A stretch of 28,069 nt of DNA from SIG603 sp964370405 (GTDB lineage: Bacteria > Bacillota > Clostridia > Oscillospirales > Acutalibacteraceae), in the NCBI GenBank assembly GCA_964370405.1, contig CAYJJB010000021.1, positions 1 to 28,069 of the forward strand, written 5' to 3'. Within the stretch, counting starts at the first letter, position 1. Each line of letters opens with the position of its first letter. The position numbers were made by a program, and so were the translations under genes. Positions 7,324-15,590 of the stretch are shown here, one piece after another. A model generated the notes under the pieces. The model was given only the letters and a program-made list of their open reading frames with translations. It was not told the origin of the DNA and ran no database searches.

Positions 7324-8202
7324 ATGAAAAAGAATGCGCTTTCACTTCATAGTACAGTGGTAGGTAGGGCAAACCTTACAACCTATATCAAAGCGGCAAA
7401 GGAAGCAGGTTTTGACTGTATAGAACCCACAAAAACACAAATTAATTACTTTTTAGATGCAGGAAACAGTGCAGATGATGTTAAAAAACTGTTGGGTGAT
7501 TTGAAAATTTCATCAGTAGGTTGGCTTTCTGATATTGAAAGACAGGGTTATGAATTTGTTTCAATGATGAAAGAGGCTGAAAAATTGTTTGAAGTCGCAG
7601 CGTCAATAGGAAGCGAAGCTGTTGAGGTGATAAATGGGCCTGTAGATTGGCATGGGGTAGATGCATATCGACGTGGTATCCCTTATAACGGATATATGGG
7701 TTTACAAGGACTTCCTAAAGCAGAGCAAGAAGAATTGACGGTTAAAAATTTAAAGGCTTTGTCAAATTTAGCTAAGCAATATGGAATTACTTTGTTTTTT
7801 GAACCGCTTTGCTGGACTCCAATACCGTCATTAAAAGAAGGTATTCCAATTGTTGAAAGAGTGGGTGCCGACAATTTGAAAGTGGTAATAGATTTTTATC
7901 ACAACTACATAGCAGGCTTAACACCTGATTTTATTTCAAAAATTGATAAAAATATTGTTTTAGGTACACATATTTGTAATTCAAGAACAAGAGATGGAAA
8001 TGTACCATGCGAAGAAATATACCGTGATGTAGCATTTTATGAAGGCGCTATAGATGTAAAAGAGTGGACAGCTGCAGTTAAAGCAACAGGTTTTGATGGT
8101 TGGTGGGCATATGAAACTTTCTCTAAAAAGGAAATAGAGGAAGAGGTTTACAGTTTTACAAAATATGTTCATGCTCAGATGAAAAAACTGGTGCTTTCTT
8201 AA
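7324..8202 (+). CDS. Sugar phosphate isomerase/epimerase, TIM barrel (AP endonuclease 2 superfamily)
   Basis: Cytoplasmic metal-dependent enzyme of 292 residues. It begins with a family-like barrel strand (KNALSLHSTVVG) and shows the expected metal-site residues at strand ends: E160 in FFEPL, D190 in VIDFYH, H216 in GTHICNSR and E264 in WAYETF. These match the pattern of inositol-pathway IolI/IolE, tagatose 3-epimerase and xylose-isomerase-like proteins. AGGAGG precedes the ATG at good distance. It follows the acetyltransferase gene closely and is followed by a strong terminator. The genuine substrate cannot be assigned; isomerase, epimerase or dehydratase activity are all possible in this superfamily. 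Confidence 0.88.
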   Translation: MKKNALSLHSTVVGRANLTTYIKAAKEAGFDCIEPTKTQINYFLDAGNSADDVKKLLGDLKISSVGWLSDIERQGYEFVSMMKEAEKLFEVAASIGSEAVEVINGPVDWHGVDAYRRGIPYNGYMGLQGLPKAEQEELTVKNLKALSNLAKQYGITLFFEPLCWTPIPSLKEGIPIVERVGADNLKVVIDFYHNYIAGLTPDFISKIDKNIVLGTHICNSRTRDGNVPCEEIYRDVAFYEGAIDVKEWTAAVKATGFDGWWAYETFSKKEIEEEVYSFTKYVHAQMKKLVLS

Positions 8203-8239
8203 TTTAAGTATTAGGGTAAAACCATTACCAAATCATAAT

Positions 8240-8288
8240 AAAAGAACTTGGCTATCGTATATATATGGTAGTCAAGTTCTTTTGTTTT
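8240..8288 (+). terminator. Terminator of the acetyltransferase-isomerase unit
   Basis: AAAAGAACTTG and CAAGTTCTTTT pair with an extra inner CTA/TAG helix, followed by TTTGTTTT. It lies 37 bases after the isomerase stop. Confidence 0.88.
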
Positions 8289-8291
8289 GAC

Positions 8292-8324
8292 AAAAAAATA
8301 GCGCCACGGCGAACCGTGACGCTA
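8292..8324 (-). terminator. Terminator of the aldo/keto reductase gene
   Basis: On the minus strand TAGCGTCACGG and CCGTGGCGCTA close a TTCG tetraloop with one G-T wobble, followed by seven T residues. It lies a few bases after the reductase stop codon. Confidence 0.93.
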
Positions 8325-8329
8325 AATTA

Positions 8330-9460
8330 TTAAGATGTAAGAATATCGTGTGCTTCTTTTAGTCTTGCAGGGATGTCAAATTTTTGTGGACACATTTTTG
8401 AACATTTTCCGCAGTTTATGCAGTTTGTAAAGTCTTTACCTGCTTGGGTCATCATAAGGTTGTAAAGCCATTTTTGTCCTGGGGTTTTTGCGTAGTCATT
8501 CCATACTTTAAATATTGTAGGAATGTCAACATTTTTTGGACATGGCATACAGTAACCACATGCTGTGCACTCGATGTTTACAAAACTTTCCCAAGCTTCA
8601 CGTGCTTTATCATAAAGCGCTTCTTCTTCATCACTTAATATATTGCACTCAGCTTTTTCAAAGATTCTTAGGTTTTCATCAAGTTGCTCCATAGTTGAAA
8701 CACCGCTTAATATAACTGTAACCTCAGGTTGGTTATATAGCCACATGAAAGACTTTTCAGCGTTTGATACATCTTTTTTCCAGTCGCCAAAAGCATCTTC
8801 AACTTTTTTAGGTACATCGGTAGATAGCATGCCGCCATGAAGAGATTCCATAGAAACCACAGGAATACCTTTTGCTGATGCATAATGTAGGCCTTTATAA
8901 CCTGCTTGATAATATTTATCGTAGTAGTTATATTGAATCATTGCAAGATCCCATTTGAAATAGTCTAAAACCATTTCAAAATGCTCGTATCTTTCGTGCA
9001 TTGACACTGCTATATAGCTAATTTTGCCCTCTTTTTTTAGTTTAGATACAAAATCAAGAGCGTTGTGTTTTACAACTCTTTCCCAGTTTGACATATATAG
9101 ATTATGTAAGAAATAAACATCTATATGCTCAACTTGTAGTCTTGTGACTTCTTCTTCATAAAGTTTTTGTAAATCTTCTTCAGAATTTACAAGGTTCATA
9201 GGAAGTTTTGTTGCAAGTATAACTTTTTCTCTGTAGCCGTCTTTTAAAGCTTTACCTACAACTACTTCACTGCCAGGGTATAGATATGCTGTATCAATAT
9301 AGTTTACACCATTATCTATAGCTTTTCTTATAAGGGCAATGGCTTCTACCTCGTCAATAATTTCTTCGCCTTTTTCATTTGTCGTTTTAGGTAAACGCAT
9401 ACAACCAAGGCCGAAACGAGAAACTTTTTTACCGTCTAGTTTAAAATCAACGTATTGCAT
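8330..9460 (-). CDS. Aldo/keto reductase with C-terminal 2x[4Fe-4S] ferredoxin domain
   Basis: Predicted cytoplasmic oxidoreductase of 376 residues. The N-terminal aldo/keto reductase barrel has the catalytic set D56 and Y61 (DTAYLYPGSE), K85 (LATKLP) and H119 (YFLHN). The C-terminal hundred residues carry two cysteine clusters, CTACGYCMPCP and CINCGKCSKMCP, for two [4Fe-4S] centres. This barrel-ferredoxin fusion is common in clostridia and probably passes electrons between NAD(P)H or a carbonyl substrate and an iron-sulfur carrier; the substrate is unknown. The ATG at 9460 has GGAGG eight bases upstream; a frame open to 9505 has no ribosome binding site. It is a single-gene unit between its own promoter and terminator. 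Confidence 0.93.
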   Translation of the reverse strand: MQYVDFKLDGKKVSRFGLGCMRLPKTTNEKGEEIIDEVEAIALIRKAIDNGVNYIDTAYLYPGSEVVVGKALKDGYREKVILATKLPMNLVNSEEDLQKLYEEEVTRLQVEHIDVYFLHNLYMSNWERVVKHNALDFVSKLKKEGKISYIAVSMHERYEHFEMVLDYFKWDLAMIQYNYYDKYYQAGYKGLHYASAKGIPVVSMESLHGGMLSTDVPKKVEDAFGDWKKDVSNAEKSFMWLYNQPEVTVILSGVSTMEQLDENLRIFEKAECNILSDEEEALYDKAREAWESFVNIECTACGYCMPCPKNVDIPTIFKVWNDYAKTPGQKWLYNLMMTQAGKDFTNCINCGKCSKMCPQKFDIPARLKEAHDILTS

Positions 9461-9492
9461 GTTTCTTTCCTCCAAAATAATATGAATATATT

Positions 9493-9514
9493 GTTGCGTT
9501 AGCAACTAATTAGT
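9493..9514. repeat. Inverted repeats in the reductase leader, candidate operator
   Basis: GTTGC-GTTA-GCAAC (9493-9506) and the palindrome ACTAATTAGT (9505-9514) abut just downstream of the predicted -10 of the reductase promoter, at or after the expected transcription start. The position suits a repressor site; no regulator is identified. Confidence 0.35.
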
Positions 9515-9543
9515 ATATTATCATAAAATGGTTTCATATGCAA
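9515..9543 (-). promoter_or_regulatory. Probable promoter of the aldo/keto reductase gene
   Basis: On the minus strand, -35 TTGCAT (9538-9543), 17-base spacer and -10 TAATAT (9515-9520); GATAAT at 9517-9522 is an alternative -10. It stands back to back with the alaS promoter, the two -35 hexamers being only seven bases apart. Confidence 0.45.
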
Positions 9544-9550
9544 CTATTAT

Positions 9551-9579
9551 TTGACAAATTAACTTTTAAAGTATATAAT
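9551..9579 (+). promoter_or_regulatory. Consensus promoter of the alaS operon
   Basis: Perfect -35 TTGACA (9551-9556), 17-base spacer and perfect -10 TATAAT (9574-9579). Transcription should start near 9586, about 300 bases before alaS, leaving room for the T-box leader. Confidence 0.9.
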
Positions 9580-9585
9580 GTGTAT

Positions 9586-9840
9586 AATATATTAACATGT
9601 AGGGATTAATGGTGTTTTTCTTACAGAGAGAAAAGCGTTTGTTGAGAGCTTTTTAAGGCAAAAATTCACCTGTGCCGTCCCTTGTTTTAGTAATAAAACA
9701 CGTATTTTACGGCATCTTTTATGAAAGTAAAAGCGTAGACCTGCGTTAAGGGGTTACAAGTGGCATAATTTATGCAATTTGGGTGGTACCGCGGATTTCT
9801 TCGTCCCATAATGTTGGGGGAGAAGTCTATTTTTTTATCA
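9586..9840 (+). ncRNA. T-box riboswitch leader for alanine, with terminator
   Basis: The invariant T-box sequence GGGTGGTACCGCGG is at 9781-9794. Stem I can be drawn: AGGGA (9601-9605) pairs with TCCCT (9678-9682), GGTG (9611-9614) with CACC (9667-9670), and a distal hairpin AAAAGC/GCTTTT encloses a GTTGAGA loop. The 3' side of the specifier loop reads TGTGCCG, giving GCC (9674-9676), an alanine codon followed by a purine. A small hairpin GCATA/TATGC (9763-9775) fits stem III. The terminator runs from about 9794 to 9827 and is followed by TATTTTTTT. Uncharged tRNA-Ala would stabilise the antiterminator and allow transcription of alaS and the genes behind it. Confidence 0.95.
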
Positions 9841-9890
9841 TTTTTTAGTCTTTTATTATTTTACTTTAATTTTGAAATGGAGAGTTAGTT

Positions 9891-12530
9891 ATGAAAAAGA
9901 TGGGACTCAATGAGTTAAGAGAAAAATTTCTGAGGTTTTTTGAAAGCAAAGAGCATTTAAGGCTTAAAAGCTTCTCTTTAGTGCCTGATGGCGATAAGAG
10001 TTTGCTTTTAATAAACTCAGGCATGGCGCCTATGAAAAAATATTTTACAGGGGAAGTAACACCGCCTAGAAAACGTGTTGCAACCTGCCAAAAATGTATT
10101 AGAACACCAGACATAGAAAGAGTTGGAATTACAGCAAGACACGGAACTTATTTTGAAATGCTAGGCAACTTTTCTTTCGGTGATTATTTTAAAGTAGAAG
10201 CTTGTAACTGGGCTTGGGAGTTTTTTACAAAAGAACTTGAAATTCCTGTGGATAAACTTCACTGCTCTGTGTATGTAGATGACAATGAAGCTTATGATAT
10301 ATGGACAAAAGAGATAGGTGTTGACCCGTCGCATATGCATAGACTGGGTAAAGAAGACAATTTTTGGGAGCACGGTGCAGGCCCATGCGGACCTTGCTCT
10401 GAAATCCACTTTGATAGAGGAGAAGAGAACGGTTGTGGCTCACCGGACTGTAAAGTAGGCTGTGAGTGCGACAGGTTTATGGAAGTGTGGAATCTTGTAT
10501 TCACTCAGTTTAACAGTGATGGCAAAGGAAACTACACACCACTTGAAAACCCAAATATTGATACAGGAATGGGTCTTGAAAGACTAGCATGCGTTATGCA
10601 AGATGTTGACAACCTTTTCTTAGTTGATACAATGCAAGACATAATGAAGCATATTTCAAAAGTGTCAGGTGTAAACTATGGTGACGGTGAGAAAACAGAT
10701 GTATCTTTAAGAGTTATTACAGACCATATAAGAAGCACAGTGTTTATGATGGGTGATGGCGTAAGACCATCAAGTGAAGGAAGAGGCTATGTATTAAGGC
10801 GTCTGCTTCGTCGTGCTGCAAGACATGGCAAGTTACTCGGTGTAAACGAGCCGTTTTTATCACAAATTGCAAAAACAGTTGTAGAGTGCAATAAAAATTC
10901 ATATCCTGAACTTATGGAAAAAATGGATATGATTACAAAGCTCATAGATTTTGAGGAAGAGAATTTCCACAAAACAATAGACCAAGGTTTATCACTGCTT
11001 TCAAATCTTATTGATCAAGCAAAAAATGGTGTGTTATCGGGAGATCATGCTTTTAAACTTAACGACACATACGGATTTCCAATTGATCTTACAAAAGAAA
11101 TTTTAAGTGAAAGAGGAATAAGTGTTGATGAGGACAGATTTAGAGCACTTTTGATGGAGCAAAGAGAACGTGCTAGAAATGCTAGAAAAAATGCAGGAGC
11201 AGATGCATGGAAAGGCTCATCAGAGCTTTTTGACGGTATAGAAGCAACTAAATTTGTCGGCTATGAAACACTTAAATGTGATGCGAAAATTTTAGCAATT
11301 GTAAAAAATAATGAACTTGTAAAAGAGGCTTATCTTGATGATGAGATTGCAGTTGTGCTTGATACCACATCGTTTTATGCAGAAAGTGGTGGTCAAATTG
11401 GCGATAGCGGAGTCATTGAGGGAGAAACATTTAATATTGATGTAAGTGTTACCACAAAAAATGTAGATGGAATTTATATTCATACTGCAGTTGTGGAAAA
11501 AGGCGAGGTTAAAGTTGGTGACACAGTTAAAACAGCAGTTAATATTATAAAAAGGCGAGCAGTAATGAGAAATCATACAGCAGCTCATATATTACAGGCA
11601 GCACTAAAAAAAGTCCTTGGAAACCATGTTGAACAGGCGGGTCAGCTTGTTGATGATAAACGTATGCGTTTTGACTTTACTCATTTTTCAGCACTTGACG
11701 ATATACAAATTGCTGCGGTTGAAGCCTTAGTTAATGCACAAATACTTTCTGATATAAATGTTCAATGTGAAGAAATGACTATAGAAGAAGCAAGAAAAAA
11801 AGGTGCGATTGCATTGTTTGGTGAAAAATACGGAGATCTTGTAAGAGTAGTGAGCGTAGGCGAATTTTCAAAAGAGTTCTGTGGTGGAACACATGTTGAA
11901 AATACAGGAAAGCTAGGTTTGTTTAAAATCTTGGCAGAGTCTTCTGTTGCTTCTGGTGTAAGAAGAATTGAAGCTGTTACAGGAATGGGCGTTTTAAAAT
12001 TAATTAAGGACACAAATGTTATATTAAAAGAAACTGCTTCTGTGATAAAAGCACAAAATATTTCTGACCTTCCAAACAAAGCTAAGCAAGTTGTTTCAGA
12101 CCTTAAAAAAGTTGAAACTGAGCTTAAAAATCTTAATGAAAAAATAAGCAAAAAGGATATTGCATCTGTTTTTGAAAATGCGGTTGAGGTAAACGGAGTT
12201 AAAATTGTGTCAGCAATTGTAAACTCTGCAGACGCTAATTCGCTAAAAAACATGTGTGACAGCGTTAAAGATAGAGGCAACACAACAGATACTGCTATTG
12301 TTGGTGTATTCATAGGTATTATGGGTGAAAAGGCAAGCATTGCAGTAAGTTGTAGCAAACTTGCTATGGAAAAAGGTCTTAAAGCCGGCCTTATAGCAAA
12401 AGAAGTTGCACAAGTAACTGGCGGAAACGGTGGAGGAAAACCTGATTTTGCCATGGCTGGAGCTAAAGATATCACAAAACTTGATGAGGCAGTGCATGCA
12501 CTACCAAAAATTGTTGAAAAAATGATATAA
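9891..12530 (+). CDS. alaS: Alanyl-tRNA synthetase
   Basis: Cytoplasmic enzyme that charges tRNA-Ala with alanine and clears mischarged serine and glycine. It has 879 residues, normal for bacteria. The class II catalytic part shows SGMAPMKKYFTGE (motif region 1), a motif 2 stretch HGTYFEMLGNFSFGDYF and motif 3 GMGLERLACVMQ. A cysteine-rich insert CGSPDCKVGCECDRF, common in Firmicutes enzymes, precedes WNLVFTQF. The editing domain has H562/H566 (HTAAHIL) with C664/H668 (CGGTH). The C-terminal C-Ala domain with its glycine-rich GGNGGGKP follows. GGAGAG precedes the ATG. It is the first gene of a six-gene operon under the alanine T-box. Confidence 0.99.
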   Translation: MKKMGLNELREKFLRFFESKEHLRLKSFSLVPDGDKSLLLINSGMAPMKKYFTGEVTPPRKRVATCQKCIRTPDIERVGITARHGTYFEMLGNFSFGDYFKVEACNWAWEFFTKELEIPVDKLHCSVYVDDNEAYDIWTKEIGVDPSHMHRLGKEDNFWEHGAGPCGPCSEIHFDRGEENGCGSPDCKVGCECDRFMEVWNLVFTQFNSDGKGNYTPLENPNIDTGMGLERLACVMQDVDNLFLVDTMQDIMKHISKVSGVNYGDGEKTDVSLRVITDHIRSTVFMMGDGVRPSSEGRGYVLRRLLRRAARHGKLLGVNEPFLSQIAKTVVECNKNSYPELMEKMDMITKLIDFEEENFHKTIDQGLSLLSNLIDQAKNGVLSGDHAFKLNDTYGFPIDLTKEILSERGISVDEDRFRALLMEQRERARNARKNAGADAWKGSSELFDGIEATKFVGYETLKCDAKILAIVKNNELVKEAYLDDEIAVVLDTTSFYAESGGQIGDSGVIEGETFNIDVSVTTKNVDGIYIHTAVVEKGEVKVGDTVKTAVNIIKRRAVMRNHTAAHILQAALKKVLGNHVEQAGQLVDDKRMRFDFTHFSALDDIQIAAVEALVNAQILSDINVQCEEMTIEEARKKGAIALFGEKYGDLVRVVSVGEFSKEFCGGTHVENTGKLGLFKILAESSVASGVRRIEAVTGMGVLKLIKDTNVILKETASVIKAQNISDLPNKAKQVVSDLKKVETELKNLNEKISKKDIASVFENAVEVNGVKIVSAIVNSADANSLKNMCDSVKDRGNTTDTAIVGVFIGIMGEKASIAVSCSKLAMEKGLKAGLIAKEVAQVTGGNGGGKPDFAMAGAKDITKLDEAVHALPKIVEKMI

Positions 12531-12544
12531 AGAGGTACTTGAAA

Positions 12545-12883
12545 ATGGACTGTATTTTTTGTAAAATAGTAAGTGGAGATATTCCGTCTAAAAAAGTCTA
12601 TGAAGATGAAGATATATTTGCCTTTTATGACATATCACCACAGGCTAAAACGCATGTTTTAATAATTCCTAAAATGCACATAGATAGTGCAGCGGATATA
12701 AATGAAGCAAATAGTTTTTTAGTTGCTAAAATATTTGAAACTGCTTCAAAACTTGCAAGCGAGTTAAAGCTTGACAGTGGTTTTAGAATAGTTACAAATT
12801 CTGGTGAAGATGGAGCACAAAGTGTAAAGCATTTGCATTTTCACCTTTTAGGTGGCGAGAAACTGTCGGGTAAAATGGGTTAA
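12545..12883 (+). CDS. HIT family nucleotide-binding protein (HinT-like)
   Basis: Small cytoplasmic nucleotide hydrolase of 112 residues of the HinT/PKCI branch. The N-terminal CIFCKIVSGDIPS is typical, and the histidine triad is H96-L-H98-F-H100 followed by LLGG. Such proteins split purine nucleoside phosphoramidates and can release AMP from aminoacyl- or lysyl-adenylate; a housekeeping role next to an aminoacyl-tRNA synthetase is plausible but unproven. The ATG at 12545 is preferred over the TTG two codons earlier because GAGG stands nine bases before the ATG and only three before the TTG. It lies 14 bases after alaS. Confidence 0.95.
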   Translation: MDCIFCKIVSGDIPSKKVYEDEDIFAFYDISPQAKTHVLIIPKMHIDSAADINEANSFLVAKIFETASKLASELKLDSGFRIVTNSGEDGAQSVKHLHFHLLGGEKLSGKMG

Positions 12884-12894
12884 GGAGAAAGAAA

Positions 12895-13434
12895 ATGAGC
12901 GAGTTTTATAAAATTACGATAGCTGGGGTGGAAAGAGATTTGCCGATATGCCCTATAAATGACAAACTTGATATTGCAGGATTTGTAATGTTTTCAGACG
13001 TTGAAATTACAGAGGCAGTATCAAAAGCACTGGTAGAAAAGTGCCCTGAACATGACATAGTTGTGACAGCAGAATCAAAAGGAATACCTCTTGCATATGA
13101 AATGGCAAGAATTGGTTGCAGAGATTATGTTGTTGCAAGAAAAGGTATCAAAGCGTACATGCAAAATCCAATAAGCGTTAAAGTAAATTCAATTACAACA
13201 GCTACAGAACAAACTTTATATTTTTCACAAGCTGATTGTGAAAATCTAAAAGGAAAAAGAGTTTTAATTGTTGATGATGTAATAAGCACAGGTGAAAGCC
13301 TTGTTGCTATTGAAAAACTTTTAGAACAAACTGAGGCGGTAATTGTTGGCAAGGCTTGTGTTTTAGCTGAGGGTGATGCCAAAGACAGAGATGATATTAT
13401 ATATTTAGAGCCTTTACCGTTATTTTTCAAATAA
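12895..13434 (+). CDS. Phosphoribosyltransferase, adenine/xanthine type (Apt-like)
   Basis: Cytoplasmic type I phosphoribosyltransferase of 179 residues that would join a purine base to PRPP. The PRPP-binding loop VLIVDDVISTGES starts at residue 123. The upstream AESKGIPLAYEMA and YVVARK segments match the adenine/xanthine phosphoribosyltransferase group (COG0503). AAGGAG precedes the ATG, 11 bases after the HIT gene. I cannot decide between adenine and xanthine as substrate; the sequence differs from classical Apt in its middle part, so a divergent paralogue is possible. Confidence 0.88.
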   Translation: MSEFYKITIAGVERDLPICPINDKLDIAGFVMFSDVEITEAVSKALVEKCPEHDIVVTAESKGIPLAYEMARIGCRDYVVARKGIKAYMQNPISVKVNSITTATEQTLYFSQADCENLKGKRVLIVDDVISTGESLVAIEKLLEQTEAVIVGKACVLAEGDAKDRDDIIYLEPLPLFFK

Positions 13435-13454
13435 GATGATGTGAGGATAAGATT

Positions 13455-15590
13455 ATGAAGCGACCATTTGCCTATTTAGGATTTTCCTATGCACTGTGGC
13501 TTTTGGTCGCCTTTTTTCTGCCTGAAACATTTTATGTTTATTTAATTTCTTTTGCTGTACTTGTAGCCTTAGTTTTATCGTATTTTGTGTTTATAAGAAA
13601 AAATGTAGTGTGTCGGTATTTTCTCATATCTTCATGCTCACTTATAATTTGTATGACTATGCTTTATATAAATTCAAACACTATTATAAAAGCTGTGAGA
13701 ACTTTATCAGAAAATGAATATACTGCAAGCGGTGAAATAACGGAAGTTTTGCCAAAAGACGGCAATGTAAGTGCGTTGAAAATTAGCGTGGACAAGGTTT
13801 TAAATCAAGAAAATGAAGAAGTATACATAAGTGATATAAATGTTGTGCTATATACATTTGAAGAAAATACAGCAAAAAATTATGATGAAATTAGCTTTAC
13901 AGCAGACTTTTATGAGTATGAAGATAAAATTGGTTTAAGCAGTGCAAAAACTAAATATGCACAAGGTATTCATATGTATGCATTTGAAAGTGCTGAAGAA
14001 AAAATGCAAATCAAGCAGGGTGAAAGTAAGCCGATTTTTTATTTTATGAATGAAATAAAAGCTTATTTTGAAAATGTGCTTGATGAAAATATTTCAAAAG
14101 AAAATGTAGATGTTCTTTCATCGATGCTTTTAGGAAATAGGGAAGATGTGGATTTTGAAACCAATACCCTTTATAGTTTAATAGGTGTAAGCCATGTGTT
14201 AGTTGTATCGGGTATGCATATTGCGATTTTAAGTTTTGCGCTAACATTTGTACTAGATAAATTTATTAAAAATAAAAAGATATTATATTCTATCGTGATT
14301 TTATTTATTCTATTTTATATGGCAATTTGCGGTTTTGGGTTTAGTGTGGTGAGAAGCGGAATTATGCTCATTTTGATGTGCATTGCTCAAATGATAGGAG
14401 CTGACGTTGACGGGCTTAACTCGCTTGGCATAGCGTGTTTTCTTATTTGTTTTATTAATCCATACGCTATACTTGATTTGGGGTTTATTTTATCCCTTTC
14501 GGCAACGCTTGGCATTATATTAGTATATGGTAAACTGATATTAAAAAGAAATGAGCTAATTAAATTTAAAAATAAATTTGTAAAAGCGGTATATAATGCG
14601 GTAAGTGGTGTGTTTTTAATATCATTTAGTGCAAATTTATTTACTATGCCAATTATTTTATTATTTTTTAATTCGGCAAATTTATTTGGATTTATAAATT
14701 CCGCAATTTTATCGCCACTTTTTTCTGTTGTAATTATAATGGGATTCATACTTATTGTTTTATCTGCCTTACCGTTTTCTATTGTTTTGGGTAGACTCAT
14801 AGATGTATATCTTGATTTTTTGACATGGGTTATTTATGAAATCTCGAATTTGCAAATTCTTACACCAAGTTTCTCAGATGAAATAAGCACTACTTTATTT
14901 ACAGGCACTGTAATAGTATTATTTGTGTATTTTATTACTAAGAAAATAAAGTACAAGACCCTCGTCACAGCGCTATCACTTGTAATGATTTATTCAGTGG
15001 CAATTTTAAGTAATATTGTGGCAAACGATGGCCTTGTAAAACTTTTATATATGCCAACAAGTAGCAAGCCATTTGTTGCACTAGTTTTTAATAATGAGGC
15101 GGCAGTTATATCAAGTGGCGACTCTGGTTATTCAGATGTAGCATATTTCATGAAAGATTTAGGCGTGAGGAAAGTTTCATATTTGCAGATTTTAGACCCA
15201 AGCACAAAAGAGCGTCAAACGATTGATGAGATAGGAAAAATGTTTGAGGTAGATGATGTAGTCTATGATAGAATGTCAAGTAAGACTTTTTATCCTTTTG
15301 ATGACAATGAGATATCTATAGTTTTTTACGAAGACAGTTTTAATACATATGTAGAGATTTATGACAGCAAAATTGTGCTTGAAGGAATTGCAGGTGAAAA
15401 TATTAGTGCGGACATTGCTTTTTTAAGTAGTGCAGACAGTATGAGCAGTTCAGCACTTAATGTGCTTTCGTATCACAGCTTTCCAAAAGGAGTAGGGAGC
15501 GGAAACTATATAATTTCGGGCGATGATAGATATATATTTACCTTTGATAAGGATAATACAGTGAAGATAAGGAGTGAGAGCAGTGGATGA
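13455..15590 (+). CDS. comEC: ComEC/Rec2-family DNA-uptake channel protein with degenerate C-terminal domain
   Basis: Membrane protein of 711 residues. It has a short hydrophobic N-terminus, an external sandwich (about residues 60-190, DUF4131-like) and the Competence domain, marked by MLLGNREDV and GVSHVLVVSGMHIAIL and many membrane helices to about residue 520. In ComEC the C-terminal metallo-beta-lactamase domain normally has a THPDADH-like metal motif; the equivalent place here reads LQILDPSTKERQT and I find no HxHxDH anywhere. The remaining strand pattern (ALVFNNEAAVISSGDSGYSD) still looks like that fold. DNA passage through the channel may persist while nuclease activity is lost. It starts 20 bases after the phosphoribosyltransferase gene and overlaps holA. 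Confidence 0.92.
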   Translation: MKRPFAYLGFSYALWLLVAFFLPETFYVYLISFAVLVALVLSYFVFIRKNVVCRYFLISSCSLIICMTMLYINSNTIIKAVRTLSENEYTASGEITEVLPKDGNVSALKISVDKVLNQENEEVYISDINVVLYTFEENTAKNYDEISFTADFYEYEDKIGLSSAKTKYAQGIHMYAFESAEEKMQIKQGESKPIFYFMNEIKAYFENVLDENISKENVDVLSSMLLGNREDVDFETNTLYSLIGVSHVLVVSGMHIAILSFALTFVLDKFIKNKKILYSIVILFILFYMAICGFGFSVVRSGIMLILMCIAQMIGADVDGLNSLGIACFLICFINPYAILDLGFILSLSATLGIILVYGKLILKRNELIKFKNKFVKAVYNAVSGVFLISFSANLFTMPIILLFFNSANLFGFINSAILSPLFSVVIIMGFILIVLSALPFSIVLGRLIDVYLDFLTWVIYEISNLQILTPSFSDEISTTLFTGTVIVLFVYFITKKIKYKTLVTALSLVMIYSVAILSNIVANDGLVKLLYMPTSSKPFVALVFNNEAAVISSGDSGYSDVAYFMKDLGVRKVSYLQILDPSTKERQTIDEIGKMFEVDDVVYDRMSSKTFYPFDDNEISIVFYEDSFNTYVEIYDSKIVLEGIAGENISADIAFLSSADSMSSSALNVLSYHSFPKGVGSGNYIISGDDRYIFTFDKDNTVKIRSESSG

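Noticed and set aside
11762..12475. 237-codon open frame on the minus strand inside alaS
   Set aside because: It lies wholly opposite the conserved alaS editing and C-Ala coding region, has no ribosome binding site or recognisable domain, and is explained by codon bias of alaS.
14387..14800. 137-codon minus-strand frame inside comEC
   Set aside because: It mirrors the hydrophobic membrane-helix codons of comEC and has no family likeness.
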